From Pseudomonas nitroreducens (GTDB lineage: Bacteria > Pseudomonadota > Gammaproteobacteria > Pseudomonadales > Pseudomonadaceae), in NCBI RefSeq assembly GCF_014204515.1, contig NZ_JACHLI010000042.1:1-14838 (forward strand): a stretch of DNA of 14,838 nucleotides. Reading direction: 5' to 3'. A model generated the notes under the pieces. It saw only the letters and a list, made by a program, of their open reading frames with translations. It had not been told where the DNA came from and did no database searches. The position numbers were made by a program, and so were the translations under genes. This document shows positions 8,140 through 14,814 of this stretch, piece by piece; the stretch's first letter is position 1; every line of letters begins with the position of its first letter.

Positions 8140-8963
8140 TACAGGGTCACCTTGGCTTTCTGACGGGCCTCGGCGGCGCCGGCGGCGTTGCCCTGCTGGT
8201 CACGGCACTTGGCGATCAGGTCCCACAGGCTGGCCTGCATGGTCGGCCGACCATTGGCCAGGGACAGTCCGCGCAGCGCGACCTGTTCGGCCTGGGCGGC
8301 GTCGCCCTGGGCCAGGCGCACCTGGGCCAGCTTGTAGAGTACCTGTGGCTCGCGCGGAGCGATGCGCTGGGCACGTTCCAGGCTGGCGGCGGCGCCGTTG
8401 AGATCACCACCGCCCTGCTGCTGCGAGGCGGAGGTCAGCAGCGCCAGCACCGGGCCATCCAGTTGCTCGTCGGCCGAGAGGCCGGAGTTGCTCGACGGGA
8501 TGCCGGACGGGCCCTGATAACTGCTCTGGGTGGATGGCGCCGCCTGCTGGGTCTGGTAGGCCGGCTGCTGGTAGGTCTGCGACTGGAAGCCGCCGTTGGA
8601 GGAGATGCCGCCACTGGTGGAAATCGGCTGCTGCGAGGAATAGCTCGAGCCGTTGGCACCCGGCGAGGTGGTCATCGGCGAAGTGCTGATCGGCGCCGCC
8701 CCGGTCTGCGCCGGGAAAGTCTGGATCGGCGCCATGCCGGCGTCCTGCGGGACCATCACGGTCACGCCCGAGTCCCCCTGCGGGATGCTCTGACCGGCAC
8801 CGGCACGCACCGGCGCCTGGGTGTTGCCACCGCTGCGGCCCACGCGCTCCGAGTTGGACACGGCGGTACCCGAGTCCTGCACCGGGATCGCGCCCTGTTG
8901 CGGGGACGCACAACCGGACAGAAGCGCCAGAGTCGCCGACGCTGCAAACCAAGCTTTTCTCAC
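8139..8963 (-). CDS. lpoP: TPR outer-membrane lipoprotein, probable PBP1b activator LpoP
   Basis: A 274-residue lipoprotein. The signal peptide ends in the lipobox LLSGC (Cys18, followed by Ala-Ser, which favours outer-membrane sorting). Next comes a long Gln/Ser/Gly/Pro-rich linker (about 20-165), then tetratricopeptide-like helices (about 169-272, including LYKLAQVRLAQGDAAQAEQV). LpoP was described in P. aeruginosa as a TPR lipoprotein, unrelated to E. coli LpoB, that activates PBP1b. A flexible linker able to cross the periplasm and a gene directly after mrcB fit that role. A TTG at 8969 is also open, but the AGAGGA site ends immediately before it. The GTG at 8963 lies six bases after AGGA and is chosen. 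Family features are seen; identity as LpoP is inferred from domain and context. Confidence 0.8.
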   Translation of the reverse strand: MRKAWFAASATLALLSGCASPQQGAIPVQDSGTAVSNSERVGRSGGNTQAPVRAGAGQSIPQGDSGVTVMVPQDAGMAPIQTFPAQTGAAPISTSPMTTSPGANGSSYSSQQPISTSGGISSNGGFQSQTYQQPAYQTQQAAPSTQSSYQGPSGIPSSNSGLSADEQLDGPVLALLTSASQQQGGGDLNGAAASLERAQRIAPREPQVLYKLAQVRLAQGDAAQAEQVALRGLSLANGRPTMQASLWDLIAKCRDQQGNAAGAAEARQKAKVTL

Positions 8964-8979
8964 TTCCAATCCTCTCGCA

Positions 8980-11304
8980 TCAGTTCAGCCAGCCGCGCAC
9001 CCAGTCCATGACTTCGCCGGCCGGTGTCGGGTTTCCGCAACCTGCGCCGGGCGCGGGTTCGCTTCCTCGAATATAAGGCATCTGCACCGCTCCGGGGCAG
9101 CTGGCATCGGTGCCCTGCCCGGTGTGCGGGTCGACCCACGCCTGCACCACGTTGTCCGGCTTGGGCATGTCCAGCGGCGACGGGTCGGCCTTGCGCATGA
9201 AGCTGGTCCAGATCTGCAGGGCGCCCGTAGCGCCGGTCAACGGCGTCTTGCCGTTGTCGTCGCGACCGATCCACACCACCGCCAGCAGGTCCTGGCCGAA
9301 GCCGGAGAACCAGCTGTCGCGCGAATCGTTGGTGGTGCCGGTCTTGCCCGCCAGGGTCAGGGACGCCGGCAGCTGGTTGTAGACCGAACGCCCAGTGCCC
9401 TCGCGCATCACGCGTTGCATGGCGCTCTGCAGCAGGTAGATGGAGCCCGGATCGAAGCGCTGCTCGACCTGGAATGGGTAGCGCTTGAGCGGCTGCCCGT
9501 CGGCGGCCAGCACGCTGCGAATACTGCGCAGCGGAGTATTGAAACCGCCGCTGGCGATGGTCTGGTACATGGTCGCCACCTGCATCGGGCTCAGCGCACC
9601 GGCACCCAGCAGCATCGACGGATAGGCCGGCCAGTTTGGCGAGACGCCCAGGCGTTCCAGGGTCTTCAGCACGTTCGGCACACCCAGGTCCAGGCCCAGC
9701 CGGGCGGTGGACAGGTTCAGCGAGCGGGCCAGCCCCTGGTAGAGGAAGATGGTGCCGTTGGCGGTGCCTTCGTAGTTCTTCGGCGTCCACACCTGGCCAT
9801 CCTTGCCCTTCACCTGGAACGGCTGGTCCTGGATATAGCTGGTCAGGGTGTACTGGCTCGGTCGCTCCAATGCAGTGAGGTAGACCGCCGGCTTGACCAG
9901 CGAGCCGATCGGCCGCACCGCATCGATGGCACGGTTGAAGCCGGCGAAGCGCGGATCGCGACTACCGATCAGCGCCTGGATCTCACCGGTTTCCGGATTG
10001 GTCACGACCATCGCGGTTTCCGTCTCGGCGACGCCCTTGCGGCCTTCCAGGCGCTTGAAGGTCTCGCTGACGGCCGACTCGGCCTTCATCTGCAGGATCG
10101 GATCGAAGCTGGTGAAGATGCGCAGGCCTTCTTCGGTCAGGTCCTCGTCGCGGTAGTCCTCGCGCAGCTGGCGTTTCACCAGGTCAAGGAAAGCCGGGTA
10201 GGAACTGTTGGCCATGCTGCCCTGACGGGTCACGCCCAGCGGCGTCTGCTTGGCGGCGGCGGCTTCGTCAGCGGTGATCACACCCTGCTCGGCGAGCACG
10301 TCGAGCACCACGTTGCGGCGCTCCAGCGCGCGCTCCGGGTTGCGCCGCGGGTTGTAGTAGGAAGGCCCCTTCACCATGCCGACCAGCAAGGCCACCTGGG
10401 GCAGCTTGAGTTCCGACAGCGGCTGGCTGAAGAAGTACTGGCTGGCGAGGCCGAAGCCGTTCACCGAGCGCTGGCCGTCCTGGCCGAGGAACACCTCGTT
10501 GAGGTAACCCTCGAGGATTTCGCGCTTGTCGTAATGCAGTTCCAGCAGCACCGCCATCATCGCTTCGGTGAGCTTGCGCGACAGACTGCGCTCGTTGGTC
10601 AGGAAGAAATTCTTCACCAGCTGCTGGGTCAGCGTACTGCCGCCCTGGCGCAGCTGGCCGGCGCTGGCGTTGACCCAGACGGCGCGGGCGATGGACTTGA
10701 TCGAGACCCCGTGGTGGGTCCAGAAGTCACGGTCTTCCACCGCCACCAGGGTATCGATCAGGTACGGCGGCACCTGGTCGAGCTTGATCAGGATGCGGTC
10801 TTCGTTGTGCGCGGGATACAGGCCGCCGATCAGCAGCGGCTCCATGCGCGCCACGGCGAGATCGCCGCCGTTGCCACGGCTCAGGCCCGCCACGTAGTCG
10901 CCGGAGAAGCGCACACGGATGCGCTGCGCAGGCTCGGCACCTTCGTAGAACTGGAAGCCACGGGTGTTCAGGTCCACGGCATTGCCGGCCACCGACACGG
11001 CGCCGGGCCCCGCCACCGAGGTTTCGCGGCGATAGCCCAGGGCATCCAGCTCGCGCAGGAAGTCGTCCTTGCCCAGCTTCAGGCCGACGAACAACTCCAG
11101 CGGCCGGGCGTACACCTTGGCGGGAATGGTCCAGCGCTTGCCGGAGAATTTCTCCTGGACAACCGCATCGAGGTACACGGCAAAACCGGCGAGCACGACA
11201 ATACCGACCAGGCCGAGCTTGAGTGCCCAGCCCAGCCACTTGCGCATGGCAGGCGACGATTTGCCGCTTTTTTTACGGGATTTGGAAGATCGGGGACGCG
11301 TCAT
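8980..11304 (-). CDS. mrcB: Penicillin-binding protein 1B (bifunctional glycosyltransferase/transpeptidase)
   Basis: Class A PBP that polymerises lipid II and cross-links peptidoglycan at the periplasmic face of the inner membrane. In order, the 774 residues contain a basic cytosolic tail (1-22), one membrane helix (about 24-46), a UB2H-like regulatory domain (about 60-150), a GT51 domain and a transpeptidase domain. GT51 has catalytic Glu190 in VEDRDFWTHHG, the GGSTLTQQLVKN motif (221-232) and GYLNEVFLG (266-274). The transpeptidase has S468-L-V-K471, S528-L-N530 and K654-T-G656. UB2H is where LpoB/LpoP-type activators act, and the adjacent lipoprotein is the likely partner. Two C-terminal cysteines (736, 756) may form a disulfide. 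The ATG has no Shine-Dalgarno, and a TATAAT box ends only eight bases before it, so the mRNA may be almost leaderless. Confidence 0.97.
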   Translation of the reverse strand: MTRPRSSKSRKKSGKSSPAMRKWLGWALKLGLVGIVVLAGFAVYLDAVVQEKFSGKRWTIPAKVYARPLELFVGLKLGKDDFLRELDALGYRRETSVAGPGAVSVAGNAVDLNTRGFQFYEGAEPAQRIRVRFSGDYVAGLSRGNGGDLAVARMEPLLIGGLYPAHNEDRILIKLDQVPPYLIDTLVAVEDRDFWTHHGVSIKSIARAVWVNASAGQLRQGGSTLTQQLVKNFFLTNERSLSRKLTEAMMAVLLELHYDKREILEGYLNEVFLGQDGQRSVNGFGLASQYFFSQPLSELKLPQVALLVGMVKGPSYYNPRRNPERALERRNVVLDVLAEQGVITADEAAAAKQTPLGVTRQGSMANSSYPAFLDLVKRQLREDYRDEDLTEEGLRIFTSFDPILQMKAESAVSETFKRLEGRKGVAETETAMVVTNPETGEIQALIGSRDPRFAGFNRAIDAVRPIGSLVKPAVYLTALERPSQYTLTSYIQDQPFQVKGKDGQVWTPKNYEGTANGTIFLYQGLARSLNLSTARLGLDLGVPNVLKTLERLGVSPNWPAYPSMLLGAGALSPMQVATMYQTIASGGFNTPLRSIRSVLAADGQPLKRYPFQVEQRFDPGSIYLLQSAMQRVMREGTGRSVYNQLPASLTLAGKTGTTNDSRDSWFSGFGQDLLAVVWIGRDDNGKTPLTGATGALQIWTSFMRKADPSPLDMPKPDNVVQAWVDPHTGQGTDASCPGAVQMPYIRGSEPAPGAGCGNPTPAGEVMDWVRGWLN

Positions 11305-11312
11305 GGCGGCGC

Positions 11313-11341
11313 ATTATACGTACTTTGTCCACAGGAGACAG
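11313..11341 (-). promoter_or_regulatory. mrcB promoter, possibly giving a leaderless mRNA
   Basis: The minus strand has a perfect TATAAT (11318-11313) and, 17 nt upstream, a half-matching -35 (CTGTCT, 11341-11336). Only GCGCCGCC separates the -10 from the mrcB ATG, so a normal +1 would fall within one or two bases of the start codon. Confidence 0.45.
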
Positions 11342-11455
11342 ACGCCGCTCCAGGGGGCGTCCGGGCTTGATGCGAACTGCCGCGCATCTCTCGAGTACGG
11401 CAGTAGCCGAGCTATGACCCCGGCATGGCCATTTGGTTGCCGGTCGGCCGCAGAG

Positions 11456-11484
11456 TTTGCAGCCGAGGGTCCAGTCGCCATAAT
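11456..11484 (+). promoter_or_regulatory. promoter of the kinase-fusion gene
   Basis: TTTGCA (11456-11461), a 17-nt spacer and CATAAT (11479-11484) precede the GTG at 11521. The predicted start near 11491 leaves about 30 nt of leader with an AAGGA site. It is divergent from mrcB, with about 115 bp between the two -35 boxes. Confidence 0.45.
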
Positions 11485-11520
11485 GCCTGCCTTGAAAAAT
11501 TCGACCGGAAAGGACATCAC

Positions 11521-13083
11521 GTGAGCCAGACATTACTCGCAGCCCTGCAGAACCCCGCCCTGTTCCCCCATCCGGTGCAAGGTTTCCGGGTCATCGAAAC
11601 CCACATTTCCTGGGTGCTGCTCACTGGCTCCTACGTCTACAAGATCAAGAAGCCGGTGAACTTCGGCTTCCTCGACTTCACCGACCTGGCCCAACGCAAG
11701 CACTTCTGCGAGGAAGAACTGCGCCTGAACCAGCGCCTGACCGACGGCCTGTATCTGGACGTGATCGCCATCACCGGCAGCGAGTCCGCCCCGCGGGTCG
11801 GCGGCGATGGCCCGGCCATCGAGTACATGCTGCGCTGCCGCGAATTCCCGCAGAGCCAACTGCTCAGCGAAGTGCAGGCCCGTGGTGAGCTCGGCGCCGA
11901 GCACATCGACGGCCTGGCCCGGCAGATCGCCGACTTCCACCTGCGCACCCCGGTGGTGCCGACCGAACACCCGCTGGGCACCGCCGAAGCCTGCATGGCG
12001 CCGGTGCGGCAGAACTTCGAGCAGATCCGCCCGCTGCTCTCCGACAAGGCCGACCTGCTGCAGCTGGAAGCCCTGGAAGCCTGGGCCGAGTCCAGCTTCG
12101 AACGCCTGCACGGCGTGTTCGATTCGCGCAAGGCCAACGGTTTCATCCGCGAATGCCACGGCGATATCCACCTGGGCAACGCCGCGATCATCGATGGCAA
12201 GGTCGTGCTGTTCGACTGCATCGAATTCAACGAGCCGTTCCGCTTCACCGACGTCACCGCCGACTATGCCTTCCTCGCCATGGACCTGGAAGACCGTGGC
12301 CTGAAGTGCCTGTCGCGGCGCTTCGTCAGCCAGTACCTGGAGCACACCGGTGACTATCAGTCCCTGGCCCTGCTGAACTTCTACAAGGCCTACCGCGCCC
12401 TGGTCCGCGCCAAGATCGCGCTGTTCAGCCTGGCGCACCAGAACGATGCCGTGCAGAAGGCGGCGACCCTGCGCCAGTACCGCAACTACGCCAACCTGGC
12501 GGAAAGCTACAGCGCCATTCCCTCGCGCTTCCTGTCCCTGACCGTGGGCGTCTCCGCCGTCGGCAAGAGCCAGGTCGCCCTGCGTCTGGTCGAGGCCCTG
12601 GGCGCCATCCGCCTGCGTTCGGACGTCGAGCGCAAGCGCCTGTTCGGCGAGCAGAAGGCCGAGCAAAAAGGCCAGCTCAAGGGCGGTATCTATGATGCCG
12701 ACGCCACTGCCGCGACCTACCAGCGCCTGAACGAACTGGCCGTGGATATCCTCCGCGCCGGCTACCCTGTGGTGCTGGATGCCACCTTCCTCAAGCGCGA
12801 GCAGCGTGCTGCGGCGTGGGAAATTGCCGAGGAAACCGGCGTGCCTTTCCTGATCCTCGACTGCCACGCCCCCGAAGCAGTGATCGCCGGCTGGCTCGCC
12901 CAACGCCAGAACAACGGTGGCGATCCGTCCGACGCCACCCTGGAAGTGGTCCAGGCGCAACTGGCCAACCGCGACGATCTCAGCGCCGAGGAACAGCAGC
13001 ACAGCAAGCGCGTCGACACTCCGGATGCCGCCAGCCTCGACGGCCTGGTCGCCAGCATCCGCCAGCGCCTGCCCGGCCTCTGA
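11521..13083 (+). CDS. Two-domain kinase: phosphotransferase (APH-like) fused to a P-loop kinase/ATPase
   Basis: A 520-residue cytosolic protein of the COG2187-COG0645 type, often annotated as an AAA family ATPase or bifunctional aminoglycoside phosphotransferase/ATP-binding protein. The N-terminal domain (about 1-330) resembles APH/choline-kinase folds. It has YKIKKPVNFGFLDF (40-53) with a candidate ATP lysine, CHGDIHLGN (212-220; catalytic Asp215, Asn220) and FDCIEF with metal-binding Asp232. The C-terminal domain (about 338-520) is a small P-loop kinase with Walker A GVSAVGKS (343-350) and VVLDATFLKREQR (417-429). The substrate of neither domain is known. Despite the name, there is no reason to infer antibiotic resistance. 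An open ATG at 11425 is rejected: GTG at 11521 has AAGGA six bases upstream and starts the conserved sequence. Confidence 0.9.
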   Translation: MSQTLLAALQNPALFPHPVQGFRVIETHISWVLLTGSYVYKIKKPVNFGFLDFTDLAQRKHFCEEELRLNQRLTDGLYLDVIAITGSESAPRVGGDGPAIEYMLRCREFPQSQLLSEVQARGELGAEHIDGLARQIADFHLRTPVVPTEHPLGTAEACMAPVRQNFEQIRPLLSDKADLLQLEALEAWAESSFERLHGVFDSRKANGFIRECHGDIHLGNAAIIDGKVVLFDCIEFNEPFRFTDVTADYAFLAMDLEDRGLKCLSRRFVSQYLEHTGDYQSLALLNFYKAYRALVRAKIALFSLAHQNDAVQKAATLRQYRNYANLAESYSAIPSRFLSLTVGVSAVGKSQVALRLVEALGAIRLRSDVERKRLFGEQKAEQKGQLKGGIYDADATAATYQRLNELAVDILRAGYPVVLDATFLKREQRAAAWEIAEETGVPFLILDCHAPEAVIAGWLAQRQNNGGDPSDATLEVVQAQLANRDDLSAEEQQHSKRVDTPDAASLDGLVASIRQRLPGL

Positions 13084-13094
13084 ATCGACGTCCA

Positions 13095-13132
13095 ACGTCG
13101 CAGAAGCGCCCGCCCAGGCGCTTCTGCGACGT
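13095..13132. other. perfect 16-bp inverted repeat after the kinase-fusion gene
   Basis: The arms ACGTCGCAGAAGCGCC (13095-13110) and GGCGCTTCTGCGACGT (13117-13132) pair without mismatch around a 6-nt loop, starting 11 bases after the stop codon. Neither strand has a T-tract after the stem, so it is not a classical intrinsic terminator. It could protect the mRNA 3' end, serve Rho-dependent termination, or be a dispersed palindromic element. Confidence 0.6.
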
Positions 13133-13282
13133 CCCATCGCCCGGCCCCGCACCCAGGGCGATATCACAAAGCCACGCTTTTCCCATCCGCCGCTACACTT
13201 TCCCAGGTGTGTCCGGCCGCTACGCGCAGTTCTCGGCCTTTCAAAGACCCGACACCCATCGTGAACATCGCAAGGACAGACG

Positions 13283-13555
13283 ATGAACGACGAACTGCTG
13301 CACCTGAAGAACCTCGGCAAGACCTCCGCCCAGTGGCTGCACGCCGTGGGCATCCATAGCGCCAGCGACCTGCGCCGTCTGGGGGCGGTGGGTGCTTATC
13401 GCGCGGTTCGCGCGCGCGGCTTCCGCGCCTCCAAGGTGTTGCTCTACGCCATTGAGGGGGCGCTGCTGGATGTGCACTGGAATGACCTGCCGGCTGCGCA
13501 CAAGGCCGCCCTTCTTGGCGAACTCGAGACATTTCCGACGCGGAACAAGAGCTAG
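13283..13555 (+). CDS. Stand-alone TfoX C-terminal domain protein
   Basis: A 90-residue protein that matches only the C-terminal domain of TfoX/Sxy. The sequence runs LKNLGKTSAQWLHAVGIHSASDLRRLG, then AYRAVRARGF, then LLYAIEGALLDVHWNDLPAAHKAALL. Full-length Sxy/TfoX, a co-activator of competence genes with CRP, is about 200 residues and has an N-terminal domain that is absent here. The fold has helix-hairpin-helix-like character, so nucleic-acid or protein binding is plausible, but its role in Pseudomonas is unknown. The ATG has AAGGA six bases upstream. It lies between the kinase fusion (199 nt upstream) and cbpA (104 nt downstream). A competence role should not be assumed. Confidence 0.88.
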   Translation: MNDELLHLKNLGKTSAQWLHAVGIHSASDLRRLGAVGAYRAVRARGFRASKVLLYAIEGALLDVHWNDLPAAHKAALLGELETFPTRNKS

Positions 13556-13659
13556 CTCACACGCGCTGTGGGAAAATGTTTACGCAAGGTACCTGTCCGC
13601 TTGTGGTTTCAGGGCCCTTCGTGCGCCCTCGACCGTCGCCATATCAAGGAATTACGGCC

Positions 13660-14460
13660 ATGTACCTACTCGGTGAACAACCCGCCTATGCCGATCGACT
13701 GATCAATCGGCTGCAGGGCATTCCGGCGCAGCTGCTGGCCGGCCTCGAGCCTGCCGGCGAAGCCATCCGCCTGGAGCGCTCGGACAACCTGGAGAGCGAA
13801 CTGCCGGGCAAACACCTGTTCCTCATCGAGAATGGCCTGGTTCACGCCCTGGTGGACGAGCGACCGCTGTTCTACCTGCAGGAGGGCGACCTGGTCGGCC
13901 TGCGTCAGGGCATCGAACTGCCGCCCTGCCGCTACGTCAGCGAAGAGCCGCTGTGCCTGGTGCCCTACTCGCGCAGCGACGTGTTCCGCCATATCCACAG
14001 TGACGAGCAGCGCCAGGAGCAGTTCCTGCACTACCTGATCGGCCACACCGCGCTGCTGTCGGACGCCCTGGCGCACCTCAAGCAGCCGGAGATCCGTCCG
14101 GCCACCGGCTTCCAGCATTTCGCCGCCGGCGCCCAGCTGATCCAGCAGGGCGACGATGCCGAGCACGTGTTCATCATCATCGAGGGCCACGCCGAAGCCT
14201 TCGTCGACGGGCAGAAGGTCGGTGACGTGCAGAAGGACGAGATCTTCGGCGCCATGGCCGTGTTCACCCGCGAGAAACGCAGCGCCTCGGTGATCGCCAG
14301 CGAGCCTTGCACCGTCATGGTGATCCCCAAGGACCAGTTCCTCAGCCTGATGCAGAGCAACCCGCGGATCGCCCACAGCCTCATCGAGGGCATGGCGCGG
14401 CGCATCGACCTGCTGAACAAGGAAGTCACCCAGCTGCGCCTGCAACGCCAGACCGGTTGA
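13660..14460 (+). CDS. cbpA: CbpA-like cyclic-nucleotide-binding protein
   Basis: A 266-residue protein related to P. aeruginosa CbpA, a polarly localised cAMP-binding protein whose gene likewise precedes prrF1. It has two tandem cNMP-binding folds. The first (about 35-115) is degenerate. The second (about 150-235) has a recognisable phosphate-binding cassette, IFGAMAVFTREKRSASVIA (195-213), with Gly197 and Arg207. The Glu normally following the Gly (FGE) is Ala198, which may alter ribose binding. No helix-turn-helix follows, so it is not a CRP-type regulator; the C-terminus (about 236-266) is a charged helix. ATG 13660 is chosen over an open ATG at 13576 because the family start MYLLGEQPAY and AAGGA (13646-13650) fit. 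Expression depends on Vfr in P. aeruginosa; I found no clear Vfr site here. Confidence 0.9.
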   Translation: MYLLGEQPAYADRLINRLQGIPAQLLAGLEPAGEAIRLERSDNLESELPGKHLFLIENGLVHALVDERPLFYLQEGDLVGLRQGIELPPCRYVSEEPLCLVPYSRSDVFRHIHSDEQRQEQFLHYLIGHTALLSDALAHLKQPEIRPATGFQHFAAGAQLIQQGDDAEHVFIIIEGHAEAFVDGQKVGDVQKDEIFGAMAVFTREKRSASVIASEPCTVMVIPKDQFLSLMQSNPRIAHSLIEGMARRIDLLNKEVTQLRLQRQTG

Positions 14461-14480
14461 GCCCCTGAAGTTCCTGTCAG

Positions 14481-14505
14481 AAGCCCGGCCCGTGCCGGGC
14501 TTTTT
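14481..14505 (+). terminator. Rho-independent terminator after cbpA
   Basis: AAGCCCGGC and GCCGGGCTT pair around a CCGT loop and run into five T residues. The hairpin begins 20 nt after the cbpA stop and separates cbpA from prrF1. Confidence 0.9.
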
Positions 14506-14559
14506 CATGCCTGGCGCAGGGCAAAACGGCCCAGCAGGGAAAAAGTTCGAGAAAGGGGG

Positions 14560-14587
14560 TTGACCTCTAAATGATAATGATTATTAT
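14560..14587 (+). promoter_or_regulatory. prrF1 promoter
   Basis: TTGACC (14560-14565), a 16-nt spacer and TATTAT (14582-14587) give a sigma70 promoter with a predicted start at about 14594. The Fur box covers the spacer and -10, so Fe-Fur would block polymerase. Confidence 0.8.
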
Positions 14588-14588
14588 T
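14570..14588 (+). promoter_or_regulatory. Fur box of prrF1
   Basis: AATGATAATGATTATTATT is a 19-bp inverted repeat with one mismatch between its 9-bp arms. It contains TGATAATGATTATTA, one base from the 7-1-7 Fur consensus TGATAATNATTATCA. Confidence 0.9.
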
Positions 14589-14593
14589 GACTC

Positions 14594-14710
14594 ATCTGGT
14601 CGCGAGGCCAGATCGATAACCTCAAGAGACCACGCAGTCGGACTCTTCAGATTATCTCCTCATCAGGCTAATCACGGTTTCGACCCGGCACTTTGCCGGG
14701 TCTTTTTTTT
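14594..14710 (+). ncRNA. prrF1: PrrF1, Fur-repressed iron-sparing small RNA
   Basis: Small regulatory RNA, the Pseudomonas functional analogue of RyhB. Under iron starvation it base-pairs, with Hfq, to mRNAs of iron-rich proteins such as superoxide dismutase and TCA-cycle enzymes. The predicted 117-nt transcript has a 5' hairpin (14594-14613) with a GCGA tetraloop. The highly conserved single-stranded core follows (about 14619-14672, including CTCAAGAGACCACGCAGTCG), then an intrinsic terminator with eight T residues. I recognise the core as that of P. aeruginosa PrrF. The position after cbpA is the known locus. The promoter is overlapped by a Fur box, so derepression on iron limitation is expected. 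Confidence 0.95.
14682..14710 (+). terminator. prrF1 terminator
   Basis: GACCCGGCA and TGCCGGGTC form a 9-bp stem around CTT, followed by eight T residues (14703-14710). Read-through here would be needed to make a PrrH-type transcript. Confidence 0.93.
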
Positions 14711-14780
14711 GCCTCGGATTTAGCTGGCTGCTGGTCGATGCCCCCGCTCTTGCGCCTTCGAACGAATTGAAGAAAAAGGG

Positions 14781-14808
14781 TTGACTCTCAAATGATAATG
14801 GTTATTAT
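14781..14808 (+). promoter_or_regulatory. prrF2 promoter
   Basis: TTGACT (14781-14786), a 16-nt spacer and TATTAT (14803-14808) match the geometry of the prrF1 promoter exactly. The predicted start is about 14815. Confidence 0.8.
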
Positions 14809-14809
14809 T
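14791..14809 (+). promoter_or_regulatory. Fur box of prrF2
   Basis: AATGATAATGGTTATTATT keeps seven of nine paired positions between the arms, slightly weaker than the prrF1 box. It overlaps the promoter spacer and the -10. Confidence 0.85.
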
Positions 14810-14814
14810 ACAAC

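Noticed and set aside
8821..11370. Open frame of 849 codons on the plus strand opposite mrcB
   Set aside because: It lies antisense to an unambiguous PBP1b, is His/Gln/Arg/Ala-rich as antisense frames of GC-rich genes are, and has no domain.
11425..11520. ATG start 32 codons upstream of the kinase fusion
   Set aside because: The extension spans the predicted promoter and has no similarity; GTG at 11521 has a good ribosome binding site.
11521..12520. Aminoglycoside resistance gene
   Set aside because: The domain is only distantly APH-like and belongs to a chromosomal core family fused to a P-loop kinase; nothing here supports drug modification.
11533..13353. Minus-strand open frame opposite the kinase fusion
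   Set aside because: It lies antisense to a gene with intact HGD and Walker A motifs; its composition is typical of a shadow frame.
13569..13584. Possible Vfr/CRP site upstream of cbpA (TGGGA, 6 nt, TTACG)
   Set aside because: The second half matches TCACA at only three of five bases; the nearby TCACA...TGTG has the half-sites in the wrong order.
13576..13659. ATG start 28 codons upstream of cbpA
   Set aside because: The extension has no family match and lacks a ribosome binding site, while 13660 has both.
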